Source: CADDZO01 sp035294145 | Lineage (GTDB): Bacteria; Chloroflexota; Dormibacteria; Dormibacterales; Dormibacteraceae | Length of the DNA: 18,886 nt | Reading direction: 5' to 3' | Assembly: GCA_035294145.1 (NCBI GenBank) | Contig: DATGLL010000184.1 | Location: 1-18,886 of the forward strand | Shown: positions 7,380 to 14,766 of the stretch, in pieces | Layout of the letters: every line of letters starts with the position of its first letter | How positions within the stretch are numbered: position 1 is the first letter of the stretch | Notes under the pieces: model-generated | The model's input: only the letters and a program-made list of their open reading frames with translations | What the model was told of the DNA's origin: nothing | The model's database searches: none | Made by a program: the position numbers and the translations under genes

Positions 7380-8601
7380 GGCTACATCTTCGTCGTGAGA
7401 CGGCGGCGAGGGATAGGGAGGCTAGTCACTCAACTCTCGGGACCGAGGTAGTCCCGGCTGTCCTTTCCGAAGCGGGCTCGGCTGTCGGGCATCCGCTGGC
7501 GGCCGCCGATCGCTGGGACCCGGCAAGAGGAGCTGTCGTTGCCGGCGAGGACAGCTGGGTGGCGCCTCTCGGCCGGCCCCTCGATCGCCCCGGCAGATGG
7601 ATGTCACCGCCCTGGGGTGAGAAGCGCTCGCGGCCACGGATGGCTGGCCTCCAACGCCGGGAGGTGCGGAGGTGGGCGTGCCCCAGCGACCTGGTGGTGA
7701 CCGAGACTGGGATCGGCTCCCAACAGGGCCCGTTGCAGGCTTCGGACCAGCCTCGCCGTGATCGCGCCCGTTGCAAACCGGACCGGAGCCGGTCACGTGC
7801 GTGGACACAGCCCGGTGGGCCTGGAGCCGGGACTCGCTCCCCTCCTCAGCCTCCTCCGGCAGCGGGACATCGGCCGAGTCGGAGCGTTGGCCAGGTGAGG
7901 CCCCGTGGGCCGCGGGCGAGATCGGGCCTCTGGCCGTGGCTCCCAGGCTGGCGGGGCAGGTTCACCGAGGATGCGCTCACGATCTGGCCGGGCCCACCAT
8001 CACCCTTGGCCATGCCGGCTGGCAAGGTAGGGTCAGGTCGGCGAATCCTCCTCGGGCCGTTCGCTTCCGTGCCGGGACCGGCTACAGGCGCTCTCTGCGC
8101 TCGACCTGGCTTGCGCGAGGGGCGGCGCGTCCGTCGGCAGCGCCGGGGGGGACTCCGGATCGCCGGCGGTCCAGTCTGGGGAGCTGTCGAGCGGGAGGCA
8201 CCCGAGACGGCCCCGGAGCCCGCTCGTGGCGACCGTGGCCCCCTCGCCTGATGGCGGGACGGGGAGGGAGCCTGCCAGCGGCGTCCTCCGCCGCCGGCGT
8301 CACCTCCGGGGGCGACCCCTTGAGCCCCCCTGCCGTGCTGGCGGCAGGGACCGGTCCCTGGGCTCGACGGCCGCCTCGGGACGGCCGTCTCTGGCCGGAT
8401 CTCAGGTGCGCCGTTTGCCGGGGCAGCCGCGGACAGGAGAGGGTCAGAGGCGTAACCGGGACGTCTGCTGGCGCCGTTGGCTGCGGCCGTCGAGGGCTGC
8501 CAGCTAAGTGGTCCGCGGCGGAAGCTCGTGGGGGGGCATGCGAGGGGCTCAGGAGCCTGTCGGCTGACGTTGAGAGGTAGACCGGGACGGGGCGCTTGGG
8601 C
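7380..8601. other. Long stretch without a supported gene (about 1.2 kb)
   Basis: All long open frames here, on both strands, are Arg/Pro/Gly/Ser-rich with no domain I recognise, and they overlap one another. Because identifiable transposase debris begins at its right edge and more follows beyond 10 kb, it could be further decayed mobile DNA, but no fragment inside it can be named. No tRNA, strong hairpin or tandem repeat was seen. Confidence 0.45.
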
Positions 8602-8988
8602 GTCAGGAAAGACCACCTCAGGCCCTGGCGCTGCCGGAGCTGGACCCACCTGTGATCCCAGGTTCGTCGAGAAGGCGAGGGTGATCCTGGATCCCTACCC
8701 AGGGCCTTTGGGAGGGGCCGCCGGGACGGGTCGAGCCCGACCACGAGCGCCGCAGCACGATCCAGCCTCTGGCCATCGGGGACGTCCGCCAGTGGCTCCC
8801 CTCGCCCGTATCGAGCGGGAGACCTGGATCGGCGCCCTCCCGCGACTGGGGGACCAGGTCATGCGCTTGGAGCCGTGTCGCTCGGCGCCGCGCGTCCTCT
8901 GGCTGGAGGCCGCGTGCCACAAGGAACCCAAGCCCTGCCCCTGGCGACCCACCCGCCGGGACCTCGAGCGCCATGGCGCGGGTCTGCG
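8602..8988 (+). pseudogene. IS630-family transposase remnant (frameshifted, internally deleted)
   Basis: Three fragments occur in the order of an IS630 transposase. VRKDHLRPWRCRSW (from 8602) matches the family's linker of the form RDHGLKPWR. In a different frame, DPRFVEKARVILDPY (from 8654) matches the conserved DPxFxxKVRDIVGLY segment that precedes the DDE catalytic core. At 8918 HKEPKPCPWRPTRRDLER matches the C-terminal NPKPFVWTKTADEIL segment. Only about 70 codons separate the last two, where an intact enzyme has roughly 150 or more. Most of the DDE domain, including the DEKSQIQALDR block, is therefore deleted or unrecognisable. A frameshift separates the first two fragments. The terminal inverted repeats and TA target duplication were not found. 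The remnant cannot encode an active enzyme. Confidence 0.65.
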
Positions 8989-9099
8989 GCCGGTATGGCC
9001 GCCCCCACCGAGGTCGCGACATGCCCCCCACGAGCCTCTGTCGCGGACCACTAAGCTGTAAGGGACGTATCGCGTCTCGCTCTCTGTTGTCTACTCTGT

Positions 9100-9176
9100 G
9101 GCCCGTTCGTCTAGTGGACTAGGACGCCGGCCTTTCAAGCCGGAAATCGCGGGTTCGAAGCCCGCACGGGCCACCA
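9100..9176 (+). tRNA. tRNA-Glu (UUC)
   Basis: A full cloverleaf is visible. The acceptor stem GGCCCGT (9100-9106) pairs with ACGGGCC (9166-9172), followed by discriminator A and an encoded CCA (9174-9176). The anticodon stem CCGGC/GCCGG encloses loop CTTTCAA, giving anticodon TTC. The T arm is GCGGG-TTCGAAG-CCCGC. No terminator or associated gene is evident, and the flanks on both sides are decayed or gene-free DNA. Confidence 0.96.
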
Positions 9177-9772
9177 TGGTGCCTGCTCACCGTGGTGTGG
9201 GCCCCGCTGCTCGTGTGGGCGGACTCCGTAGCCTGGCCCGGGGGTTGGACGTCGTCCCCACCCATGTCGACATGGATGAGCGGGCCGTGATGCGCTGTCG
9301 GCCTTGCCCTCTCCGGATCAGCATCAGGAGGCCGGGGTCGGCGTGACGGGGAAGCTGGAGGTAGAGAAGATGGACGGGGCCAGGTGAGTCCGGTCTTCGG
9401 TGCGCTGGTTGCACCCGCAGGGTGCGATGGGGTCGATGGGCGGCTCCGCTGATGTCATTGCCCTGACCACCTTCCTCGCCTCCGTGATCGCGGTGATCGA
9501 ATGGTGCTGATCGTAACGGGGGTGGGGTGACCCGTGGCTGGCGTGCGGCCGGAACTGGAGCGGCGGCCGGTTCCTTGTCCCGGGGGGGCTGGCCACAGGC
9601 CTGGGCTTAGCGTTAAGCGAGATCCCGATCGCTCCGGCTGATGATCGGGGCTCCGCTTCTGATCGTTGGCCTCAACTGCTCCGCAAGGGCGTCCGTCGGG
9701 TCGCGACTGGTGGGCTGTAGGCCTCCGGGGAGTTCCCTGGGTTGCTGAGGGGGATGACCACCGTGGCTTGCC
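9177..9772. other. Gene-poor stretch downstream of tRNA-Glu
   Basis: No standard gene is supported. It contains a hairpin with 6-bp arms (GCACCC 9411-9416, GGGTGC 9420-9425) that ends one base before the ATG of a 27-codon hydrophobic open frame (9427-9510), and a small hairpin near 9604-9617 (GCTTA/TAAGC). No integrase or repeat of the tRNA 3' end was noticed, so there is no sign of a tRNA-targeted island. Confidence 0.4.
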
Positions 9773-9973
9773 GTGACCGCGGTGGGCAGGAGTCCCCGTG
9801 GGCTCCTGCAGCTCGTGGTAGGACCGTTGCTGATCACCATCGCTAGGTTCTGGTCGGTCGAGGGCCTGGACGGCAGGTGGCCAGGAGGAGACGCAGCGCT
9901 GCTCGGGATCACTGCCTGGTACCTAGTGGCGATGGCGACCGCAGTCCTGAGCCGAGCGAGCCCGGTGGCGTGA
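9773..9973 (+). CDS. Possible small membrane protein (66 aa, tentative)
   Basis: This is a 66-codon frame starting GTG, with about 80% G/C at third positions, predicting two hydrophobic segments: LLQLVVGPLLITIARFW (about 11-27) and AALLGITAWYLVAMATAVLS (about 41-60). They are joined by a short charged loop (SVEGLDGRWPGGD). I recognise no family. There is no good Shine-Dalgarno before the GTG, and a minus-strand frame also covers it, so it may be chance. If real it would be a two-helix inner-membrane peptide. Confidence 0.27.
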   Translation: MTAVGRSPRGLLQLVVGPLLITIARFWSVEGLDGRWPGGDAALLGITAWYLVAMATAVLSRASPVA

Positions 9974-10092
9974 GGGCTGCCTTGCGGGTCGGCCTGAGAC
10001 GGCGCTGAGGGAGCGGAACGCCCAACCCCGTGCGGAGAGGCAGGCAACTGCTGGCGTAGCCAGCATGCGACATGAGTTACCCAAGTCAACCC

Positions 10093-10251
10093 CTAGGCTG
10101 CGGCGAGGGCACTGGCGGCGCGGTGGCGAGCCGAGTTGTAGGGCTGGTCGGAGTGCCAGCAGGCCCAGATCACCCGCGGCCAGGCGCGCATGAGGATGCG
10201 GATGGCGTGGGGAGGCCGTTTGCCGCGGGCTCGGGCTCGGGCATAGACCTG
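10093..10251 (-). pseudogene. IS110-family transposase, C-terminal remnant
   Basis: The last 50 or so codons, ending with TAG at 10093, read YARARARGKRPPHAIRILM then RAWPRVIWACWHSDQPYNSARHR. This matches the conserved C-terminal end of IS110 (Piv/MooV-type DEDD) transposases, where the pattern ARARGxxHPHAxRIxxRAWxRVIWxCWxxxxxYDPxxH is usual. Upstream in the same frame the similarity ends, and the sequence runs into the promoter of the aldo/keto reductase gene. The catalytic DEDD domain and the serine-containing transposase_20 domain are gone. It is therefore an orphan 3' end, left when the rest of the element was deleted or rearranged. Confidence 0.6.
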
Positions 10252-10407
10252 GGTCTTGGGGGGCTGGGGGAGCAAGGCGACGAGGATCGGCTCGCCTGGA
10301 GCCGGGGGTTGGCGAGAGAGCGCGCGTCCTGTCGGCCACCGTGTCCCGCACACCCGGCGAGGGCGGCGGCGAGCCGGGAGCCCGCTCATCCCTCTGGTTC
10401 GCAGCGG

Positions 10408-10413
10408 TACGAT
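10408..10413 (+). promoter_or_regulatory. Possible -10 hexamer for leaderless aldo/keto reductase mRNA
   Basis: TACGAT fits TANNNT and ends 10 nt before ATG 10424. No Shine-Dalgarno precedes either candidate ATG (10412 or 10424), which favours a leaderless transcript from 10424. No clear -35 box is seen. Confidence 0.3.
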
Positions 10414-10423
10414 GACGCGGACG

Positions 10424-11362
10424 ATGACCAGGCAGCAACTGGGCGATACCGGCATTCAGGTGTCGATGGCCGGCTTGGGCTGCAACAACTTCGGGATGCG
10501 GTTGGATGCGGCGGCCACGGCCAGAGTGGTCCATGCCGCCCTGGACCATGGAATTAACTTCTTCGATACCTCGGATAGCTACGGGATGGGGGAGAGCGAA
10601 CGCTACTTGGGGGCAGCACTGAAGGGACGCCGGGAGCAGGCCGTGATCCTGACCAAGTTCGGCTCGCCTGCCTATCCTGACCATCCCGAGTGGCGGGGCG
10701 CCTCGCCGGAGCACGTGCGGCGGGCGATCGAGGGCAGCCTGCGCCGTCTGGGCACCGACTACGTCGACGTCTACATGCTGCACTACCCGGACCCGGAGAC
10801 GCCGATCGAAGCCACCCTGGAGGCCCTCACCGCCTTGATCGAGGAGGGCAAGGTCAGGGCAATCGCCTGCTCCAACTTCGCTGGCTGGCAGCTAGCGGAT
10901 GCTGATTGGACCTCTCGCACCCGAGGCCTGGCTCGGTTCGTCGCCGTCGAGAGCCACTACAACCTGCTCGAGCGCTCGGTCGAGCAGGAGGTCTTGCCTG
11001 CCTGTCGGCGCTTCGGCCTCTCGCTGATCCCCTACTTCCCGCTTGCCAGCGGGCTGCTGACGGGGAAGTACCGGCGGGATCAGGCTCCACCCGAGGGAAC
11101 CCGGCTGGCGCGCATCCCGAGGCCCGAGCGCTGGCTCAACGATCGCAACTTCAGGATCCTGGAGGCTCTGGAGCGGTTCGCTGCCGAGCGCGGGGTGTCG
11201 ACGACGGCAGTGGCCCTGGGCTGGCTGGCGGCTAGACCCGAGGTTTGCTCGGTGATCGCCGGCGCCACCTCGCCCGAGCAGGTGGCGGCCAACGTGGAGG
11301 CCATCGCCTGGTCGCCGGGGGAGGAGGACCTGGCCGAGCTGGCTCGCATCACCGGGGACTGA
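10424..11362 (+). CDS. Aldo/keto reductase
   Basis: This 312-residue (beta/alpha)8-barrel NAD(P)H-dependent oxidoreductase is of the aldo/keto reductase superfamily. All four catalytic residues are present: Asp48 and Tyr53 in NFFDTSDSYG, Lys78 in VILTKFG and His120 in VYMLHYPD. The cofactor-binding end has the usual VIAGATSPEQVAANVEA segment near the C-terminus. It resembles the bacterial AKR groups often annotated as predicted oxidoreductases (YajO/Tas-like), which reduce aldehydes or ketones; the substrate is not evident. ATG 10424 is chosen for the TACGAT box and because MTRQQLGDTGIQV matches the family's short N-terminus; ATG 10412 adds four residues, and the frame is open to 10256. It is monocistronic: IS110 debris lies before it and tRNA-Gly starts 69 bp after it. 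Confidence 0.93.
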   Translation: MTRQQLGDTGIQVSMAGLGCNNFGMRLDAAATARVVHAALDHGINFFDTSDSYGMGESERYLGAALKGRREQAVILTKFGSPAYPDHPEWRGASPEHVRRAIEGSLRRLGTDYVDVYMLHYPDPETPIEATLEALTALIEEGKVRAIACSNFAGWQLADADWTSRTRGLARFVAVESHYNLLERSVEQEVLPACRRFGLSLIPYFPLASGLLTGKYRRDQAPPEGTRLARIPRPERWLNDRNFRILEALERFAAERGVSTTAVALGWLAARPEVCSVIAGATSPEQVAANVEAIAWSPGEEDLAELARITGD

Positions 11363-11431
11363 GCCGCGTCCCAACCCGGGCGGTATGCCTCGCTGGGCTT
11401 GATACCATCTCTAGCTCACGAAGCGCCTCGA

Positions 11432-11505
11432 GCGGGTGTAGCACAATGGCAGTGCGGCAGCCTTCCAAGCTGTTGATACGGGTTCGATTCCCGTCACCCG
11501 CTCCA
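11432..11505 (+). tRNA. tRNA-Gly (UCC)
   Basis: The acceptor stem GCGGGTG (11432-11438) pairs with CACCCGC (11495-11501), followed by discriminator T and an encoded CCA (11503-11505). The anticodon loop CTTCCAA gives TCC. The T loop is TTCGATT within ACGGG/CCCGT. The D arm contains AGCACAATGGCAGTGC. A hexamer TACCAT at 11403-11408 could be its -10 box. It follows the aldo/keto reductase stop by 69 bp on the same strand. Confidence 0.96.
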
Positions 11506-11699
11506 TCCCATGTGGTGCCGTACCTCGACCGGCGCTTGTATCTGCCCGAGACCTGAGGTGACGCCCCGGTGTGCCGGGCGTCCCTGAGGGGACGGTTTCC
11601 CGACCAGGACGGAGCCGGCGGTCGCCAGGCTGGAGCATGCCTGGGCGCAAGGGGGTGCCGAGGCGCTGGGGGAGCGGGGACGCGAGGCGATGCCCCTCG

Positions 11700-12246
11700 C
11701 CGGCGGGAGGCCATCGAGCGCCACGGTCATGGGGAAGTGCTCGCGGTCTTATGACCACGCCGGCCTGGACCGAGCGCCCGTGGCGACGCCCCCCGTGGCA
11801 CCGGGGCCAGCCCCGGACCAAGGCGCGGCTGGCTGCTCGAGTTCTGGCAGCAGCGCATCGTCGCCGAAGGGGAGAAGGGGCCACGGCGCTCCGAGCGGGG
11901 ACGGGCCCGGGTCATCGGGCCGCGCGACCGGCTCCCTGGTCCTGGCTCCGACCGAGGTCTGGCTCCAGGACCTGGCGACGGTGGCCGCGACCCGGTAGGT
12001 CGCGGAGCCGTGCCGCAAAGAGGCGAAGGGAGAGACCGGGCTGGACCGGGACGAGGTCCGGCACTGGTCGAGCCGGCACCTCACCTCATCGATGCCGGCC
12101 GGTGCCTGGCCGGCTGCTGGTGGTGGCGCTGCCGCTGCCCATGAGCTCGCCGGAGCTTCGTCTGGTGGGGTCGTGGTGGAGACGGGCCAAGCGCCAGCGC
12201 ACCCGATGTGGCCACGACCGTCGTCGCGCGCTTCAAGGCGGCCACG
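11700..12246 (+). pseudogene. IS701-family transposase remnant (three frames, internal stops)
   Basis: Fragments appear in the order of an IS701-type DDE transposase. EAIERHGHGEVLAVL (ends at the stop at 11752-11754) matches the family's ERGxPYVLAV strand. WQQRIVAEGEKGPRR (from 11845, same frame) matches the WxRLSAGxGAKGPR segment. In a second frame, LAPTEVWLQDLATVAATR is followed by TAG (11996-11998) exactly where the family has the Trp of AGTRWAVEEAF; a TGG-to-TAG nonsense change is the simplest reading. It continues KEAKGETGLDRDEVRHW, which carries the conserved catalytic-region EAKGEVGLDxYEVRxW. In a third frame, PELRLVGSWWRRAKRQRTR matches the C-terminal WSxWRRRHQARAR end. At least two frameshifts, two stops and small deletions make it inactive. 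Terminal repeats were not located. Confidence 0.72.
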
Positions 12247-12447
12247 ATCACTCATGGGTCACAACGACGGTTGTAGTGCTAAGCGGGCTGCCAGAGGTCT
12301 TGCGCGTGATGGACCGAGCCACCGGCCGGGGTGGAGGGGGACCACGAAAGCAGGGTAACCACGTGGCGACCTCCACCCACCCGGCCACGAGGCCCCCCAC
12401 TCGTTTGCCCCAGCGCACGTCCTCGCCCCGCCTATCGATCCGACGCT

Positions 12448-12627
12448 CACCCCCACCTCCTGGCCCTCCTCCAGGGTCCCCTCCGCCTGGTCGTGGCCTT
12501 GATGCCCCTCCATGGCTACCCGGCCGCCACCGTCGCCCCGCTCCCCGGCTCCGACCCCTCCACCGTCCGACGCGGGATCCAGCGCCTCAACGCCAAGGGC
12601 ATCGCAGGGCTCGAAGACCAGCCCGAC
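12448..12627 (+). pseudogene. Transposase-like helix-turn-helix fragment (IS630-like N-terminus)
   Basis: One frame encodes about 60 residues beginning HPHLLALLQGPLRLVVALMP. It ends in DPSTVRRGIQRLNAKGIAGL then EDQPD. This is the pattern of the winged helix-turn-helix at the N-terminus of IS630-like transposases (YDPSTVRRWIxRxxxEGxAGLxDRPRSGRP). After EDQPD the expected GRP-rich linker is not in frame, and no DDE domain follows up to 13,090. There is no start codon with a ribosome site. It is most simply a broken transposase, separate from or overlapping the IS701 debris just upstream. A decayed helix-turn-helix regulator is the alternative. Confidence 0.5.
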
Positions 12628-13090
12628 GTCGCCGCCCTCCGGGGCAGCAGCTCCACCGGCTCACGACGCGACAGGCCAGGGCCCACGGCCGGTTCGTCGC
12701 GGAAGGACTCGAAGCGGCCGGAATGCTCCACCAGAGGGGGCTGCCCGGGCCGGGGCTCGACGGCGGGGGCTGGCCGACGCCGCGCAGGTGGAAGCCGACC
12801 GCCCCCTCAGTGGCAACGGTGCATGAGGAGCTGGCCCGGTACCGGTCACTGGAGGTCATCGGTGCCTACCTGGCCGGCCTGCGCGTGACCGGCGGTCGGA
12901 CACCGGTGGCGCGGGCGGGTCGTCCAACCTTCGCCGCACGAGCTGCGCCGAGGCGGGGCGGCCAGCCATGGCCGGGTCAGGTGACCGGGACGCCTGGCCG
13001 TCGCTCCACCTCGGCCATGGTTCGAGGGGCGACCACGGGCGGGTGACTCGACACCGCTGCAAACGCCGACAGCAGGTTCCGGCGGGCAAG
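12628..13090. other. Decayed or gene-free stretch between transposase debris and tRNA-Gly
   Basis: Open frames run through it, including part of a long plus-strand frame, but the peptides are Arg/Gly/Pro-rich and match nothing I know. Its position directly after the transposase helix-turn-helix suggests it is the remainder of that element, too altered to read. Confidence 0.4.
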
Positions 13091-13166
13091 TGGAGCGGGA
13101 GACGGGCTTCGAACCCGCTACCTCAACCTTGGCAAGGTTGCGCTCTGCCGATTGAGCTACTCCCGC
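13091..13166 (-). tRNA. tRNA-Gly (GCC)
   Basis: On the minus strand the acceptor stem GCGGGAG (13166-13160) pairs with CTCCCGC (13101-13095), followed by discriminator T and an encoded CCA (13093-13091). The anticodon stem CAACC/GGTTG encloses TTGCCAA, giving GCC. The D arm is TAGCTCAATCGGCAGAGC and the T loop is TTCGAAG. A -10 hexamer TAAGAT lies 12 nt upstream. It is a second glycine isoacceptor about 1.6 kb from the Gly-UCC gene, on the opposite strand. Confidence 0.97.
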
Positions 13167-13178
13167 TCGACGGTGCCA

Positions 13179-13184
13179 ATCTTA
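13179..13184 (-). promoter_or_regulatory. -10 hexamer of tRNA-Gly (GCC)
   Basis: TAAGAT on the minus strand ends 12 nt before the 5' end of the tRNA. The -35 position falls at the stop of the gene ending at 13202 and does not resemble TTGACA. Confidence 0.4.
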
Positions 13185-13201
13185 CCAGCGGGGTACCGGT
13201 C

Positions 13202-14062
13202 TCACCCCAGCAGGGTGGCCAGCCGCCTCCACTCCTCGCGCGGCAGGGTGGCCCGACCATCGTCCCTCGCCACCTGGACGCACACGTGGTCGGCACCCGC
13301 TTCCAGGTGCCGGTTGACCCGCTCGGCGATGGCCTCCAGGTCTCCCCAGGCCACCACCTCGTCCACCAACCGATCGCTGCCGCCGTTCTCCAGGTCGCCG
13401 GGCGTGAAGCCCAGCCGGAGCCAGTTGTTGGTGTAGTTCGGGGCCTGGAGGTACATGGCCAGGTGCTGCCGGGCCACGGCCCGTGCCCGGGCCGGGTCGA
13501 CCTCCAGGACCACCGACTGCTCGGGGGCCAGGAGGCGCCCGGGGCCGAGCAACTCCCGGGCTCGCCGGGTGTGCTCCACCGTGACCAGGTAGGGGTGGGC
13601 GCCGGCAGTACGGTCCCGCGCCAGCTCCAACATCCGCGGCCCTAGGGCGGCGAGCGCCCGCTCCTCCCGCGGCACGGGCTCCGTGAGCCGATCCAACCGG
13701 TCCAGGTACTCGCGCATCCTGGTCAGCGGCCGCGAGTAGCGGCCGGGCTGCTCGCGATCCACCACGTGGGCGTGGCTCACGCCCAGGCCGAGGAGGAAGC
13801 GTCCGGGGTAGGCCCGCGTCAGCTCACGATGCGCCCGGGTCACGTCCTCGGGCGTGTGCGTCCAGATGCTGGCGATGCCGGTGGCGGCCACGATCCGCCG
13901 GGTCGCGCCGAGGATCTGTCCGGCCAGCTCGAAGATCTGCGGGCGGTTGGGGAACCAGAGGGCGCCGTAGCCGAGCTCCTCCAGCTCAGCCGCCACCTCG
14001 GCCACCTCCGCTGGCTCCCTGCCAAATGACCAACTCCAGACGCCGATCCGACCCAGGTCCAT
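13202..14062 (-). CDS. LLM-class F420-dependent oxidoreductase (TIGR03620-like)
   Basis: This 286-residue protein is of the luciferase-like monooxygenase fold, close to the TIGR03620 group of predicted coenzyme F420-dependent oxidoreductases. It opens MDLGRIGVWSWSFG, followed by AAELEELGYGALWFPN (first helix and strand of the TIM barrel) and ATGIASIWTHTPEDVTRAHR. LTRAYPGRFLLGLGVSHAHVV is the characteristic LGLGVSH motif. HLEAGADHVCVQV sits near the C-terminus, as in the family. Such enzymes transfer hydride between reduced deazaflavin F420 and an unknown substrate; binding of F420 rather than FMN is inferred from the family. ATG 14062 has GGGAGG 6 nt upstream. The tRNA-Gly gene follows 35 bp downstream on the same strand, and the DUF2255 gene lies about 230 bp upstream in the same direction. 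Confidence 0.9.
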   Translation of the reverse strand: MDLGRIGVWSWSFGREPAEVAEVAAELEELGYGALWFPNRPQIFELAGQILGATRRIVAATGIASIWTHTPEDVTRAHRELTRAYPGRFLLGLGVSHAHVVDREQPGRYSRPLTRMREYLDRLDRLTEPVPREERALAALGPRMLELARDRTAGAHPYLVTVEHTRRARELLGPGRLLAPEQSVVLEVDPARARAVARQHLAMYLQAPNYTNNWLRLGFTPGDLENGGSDRLVDEVVAWGDLEAIAERVNRHLEAGADHVCVQVARDDGRATLPREEWRRLATLLG

Positions 14063-14266
14063 CCCAATCCTCCCCGTTCGATGTGGTGTTGCGACGGTTG
14101 CCTCCGTCTGGCGTCAGCATCTGCTACCGACGAGGGCGCTGGGCTCTTCCGTCTCGGCCGACGCCGATCGGGCGTGCGGGCGCTGGCACCGTCGGTCGCC
14201 CGGCCCCTTCGTGCCCGAGCCGTCCTGACAACCGGGCCCGCCTGTGGCGTGCTCGGTGGCGCCAGA

Positions 14267-14290
14267 CGGCGTCGGCGATCCCCGACGCCG
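14267..14290 (-). terminator. Hairpin after the DUF2255 gene
   Basis: CGGCGTCGG (14267-14275) and CCGACGCCG (14282-14290) are perfect 9-bp arms with a 6-nt loop. They begin 1 bp beyond the stop of the gene ending at 14292, in position for a terminator. There is no U-tract. Confidence 0.5.
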
Positions 14291-14291
14291 C

Positions 14292-14663
14292 TCAGCCCCC
14301 CGGAGCCAGTCGCAGGGTGGTGGCGGCCACCGCCGGGCTGACCATGGTCCGGGCCGGGCCGCCCTCGCCGTACTTGGCGGTGAAGGCCGTGGAGACGCGC
14401 TGGTTGAGCTCCTCGTCGAGGACCGGCCGGGCCAGAGCCGGGACCGTTCGGTCGCCCACCACGAGCGTCAACCGCCCCTCGGCCCGCGCCCGCCGGTACC
14501 AGGCGCCGCGCTCGGCCCGGTAGGAGCGGACGTACGGCTCGCCGTCCACGGTCACGACCCAGATGGGCAGGTCGGTGGTCGAGCCGTCCCGGCGCCGGGT
14601 GCGGACACGGATCTCGCGCTCCCGCTCCAGGCGCTGGAGCAGGTCTCGATCGAAGCCGGACAC
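14292..14663 (-). CDS. DUF2255 family protein
   Basis: This 123-residue protein matches the DUF2255 pattern: an N-terminal REIRVRTRRRDGS hairpin, then LPIWVVTVDGEPYVRSYRAE, AWYRRARAEGRLTLV, and the C-terminal LNQRVSTAFTAKYGEGGPART. The conserved IWVV..G..YVRS and YxxKYG features are clear. The fold is thought to be a small split-barrel like F420/FMN-binding nitroreductase-type proteins, which would suit the neighbouring F420-type gene; that link is inference. The start is set at GTG 14663 because the domain begins there and a TACCTT box lies 7 nt upstream, suggesting a leaderless mRNA. The frame is open to 14816, but that extension is Arg/Pro/Ser-rich and overlaps the divergent esterase gene. 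Confidence 0.8.
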   Translation of the reverse strand: MSGFDRDLLQRLEREREIRVRTRRRDGSTTDLPIWVVTVDGEPYVRSYRAERGAWYRRARAEGRLTLVVGDRTVPALARPVLDEELNQRVSTAFTAKYGEGGPARTMVSPAVAATTLRLAPGG

Positions 14664-14670
14664 GATTCCG

Positions 14671-14676
14671 AAGGTA
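14671..14676 (-). promoter_or_regulatory. Possible -10 hexamer for leaderless DUF2255 mRNA
   Basis: TACCTT (minus strand) ends 7 nt before the GTG start at 14663, with no Shine-Dalgarno between them. No clear -35 box. Confidence 0.35.
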
Positions 14677-14766
14677 CGCCATCTCGCAGAGCCTGGGTGC
14701 CTCGGCCAGGGTGGCGCCAGCCGCCGACCGCGCGGAGCCGCTATGGTGAGGGGCGAGGAGGGTCGA

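Noticed and set aside
11571..13046. A 491-codon plus-strand open frame
   Set aside because: It runs through fragments of different transposases that read in other frames, and most of its peptide is Arg/Pro-rich with no domain. Only the short IS701 C-terminal piece within it is meaningful.
9100..13166. tRNA-bounded genomic island or prophage
   Set aside because: No integrase, no repeat of a tRNA 3' end and no phage genes were seen. The tRNAs simply lie within transposase debris.
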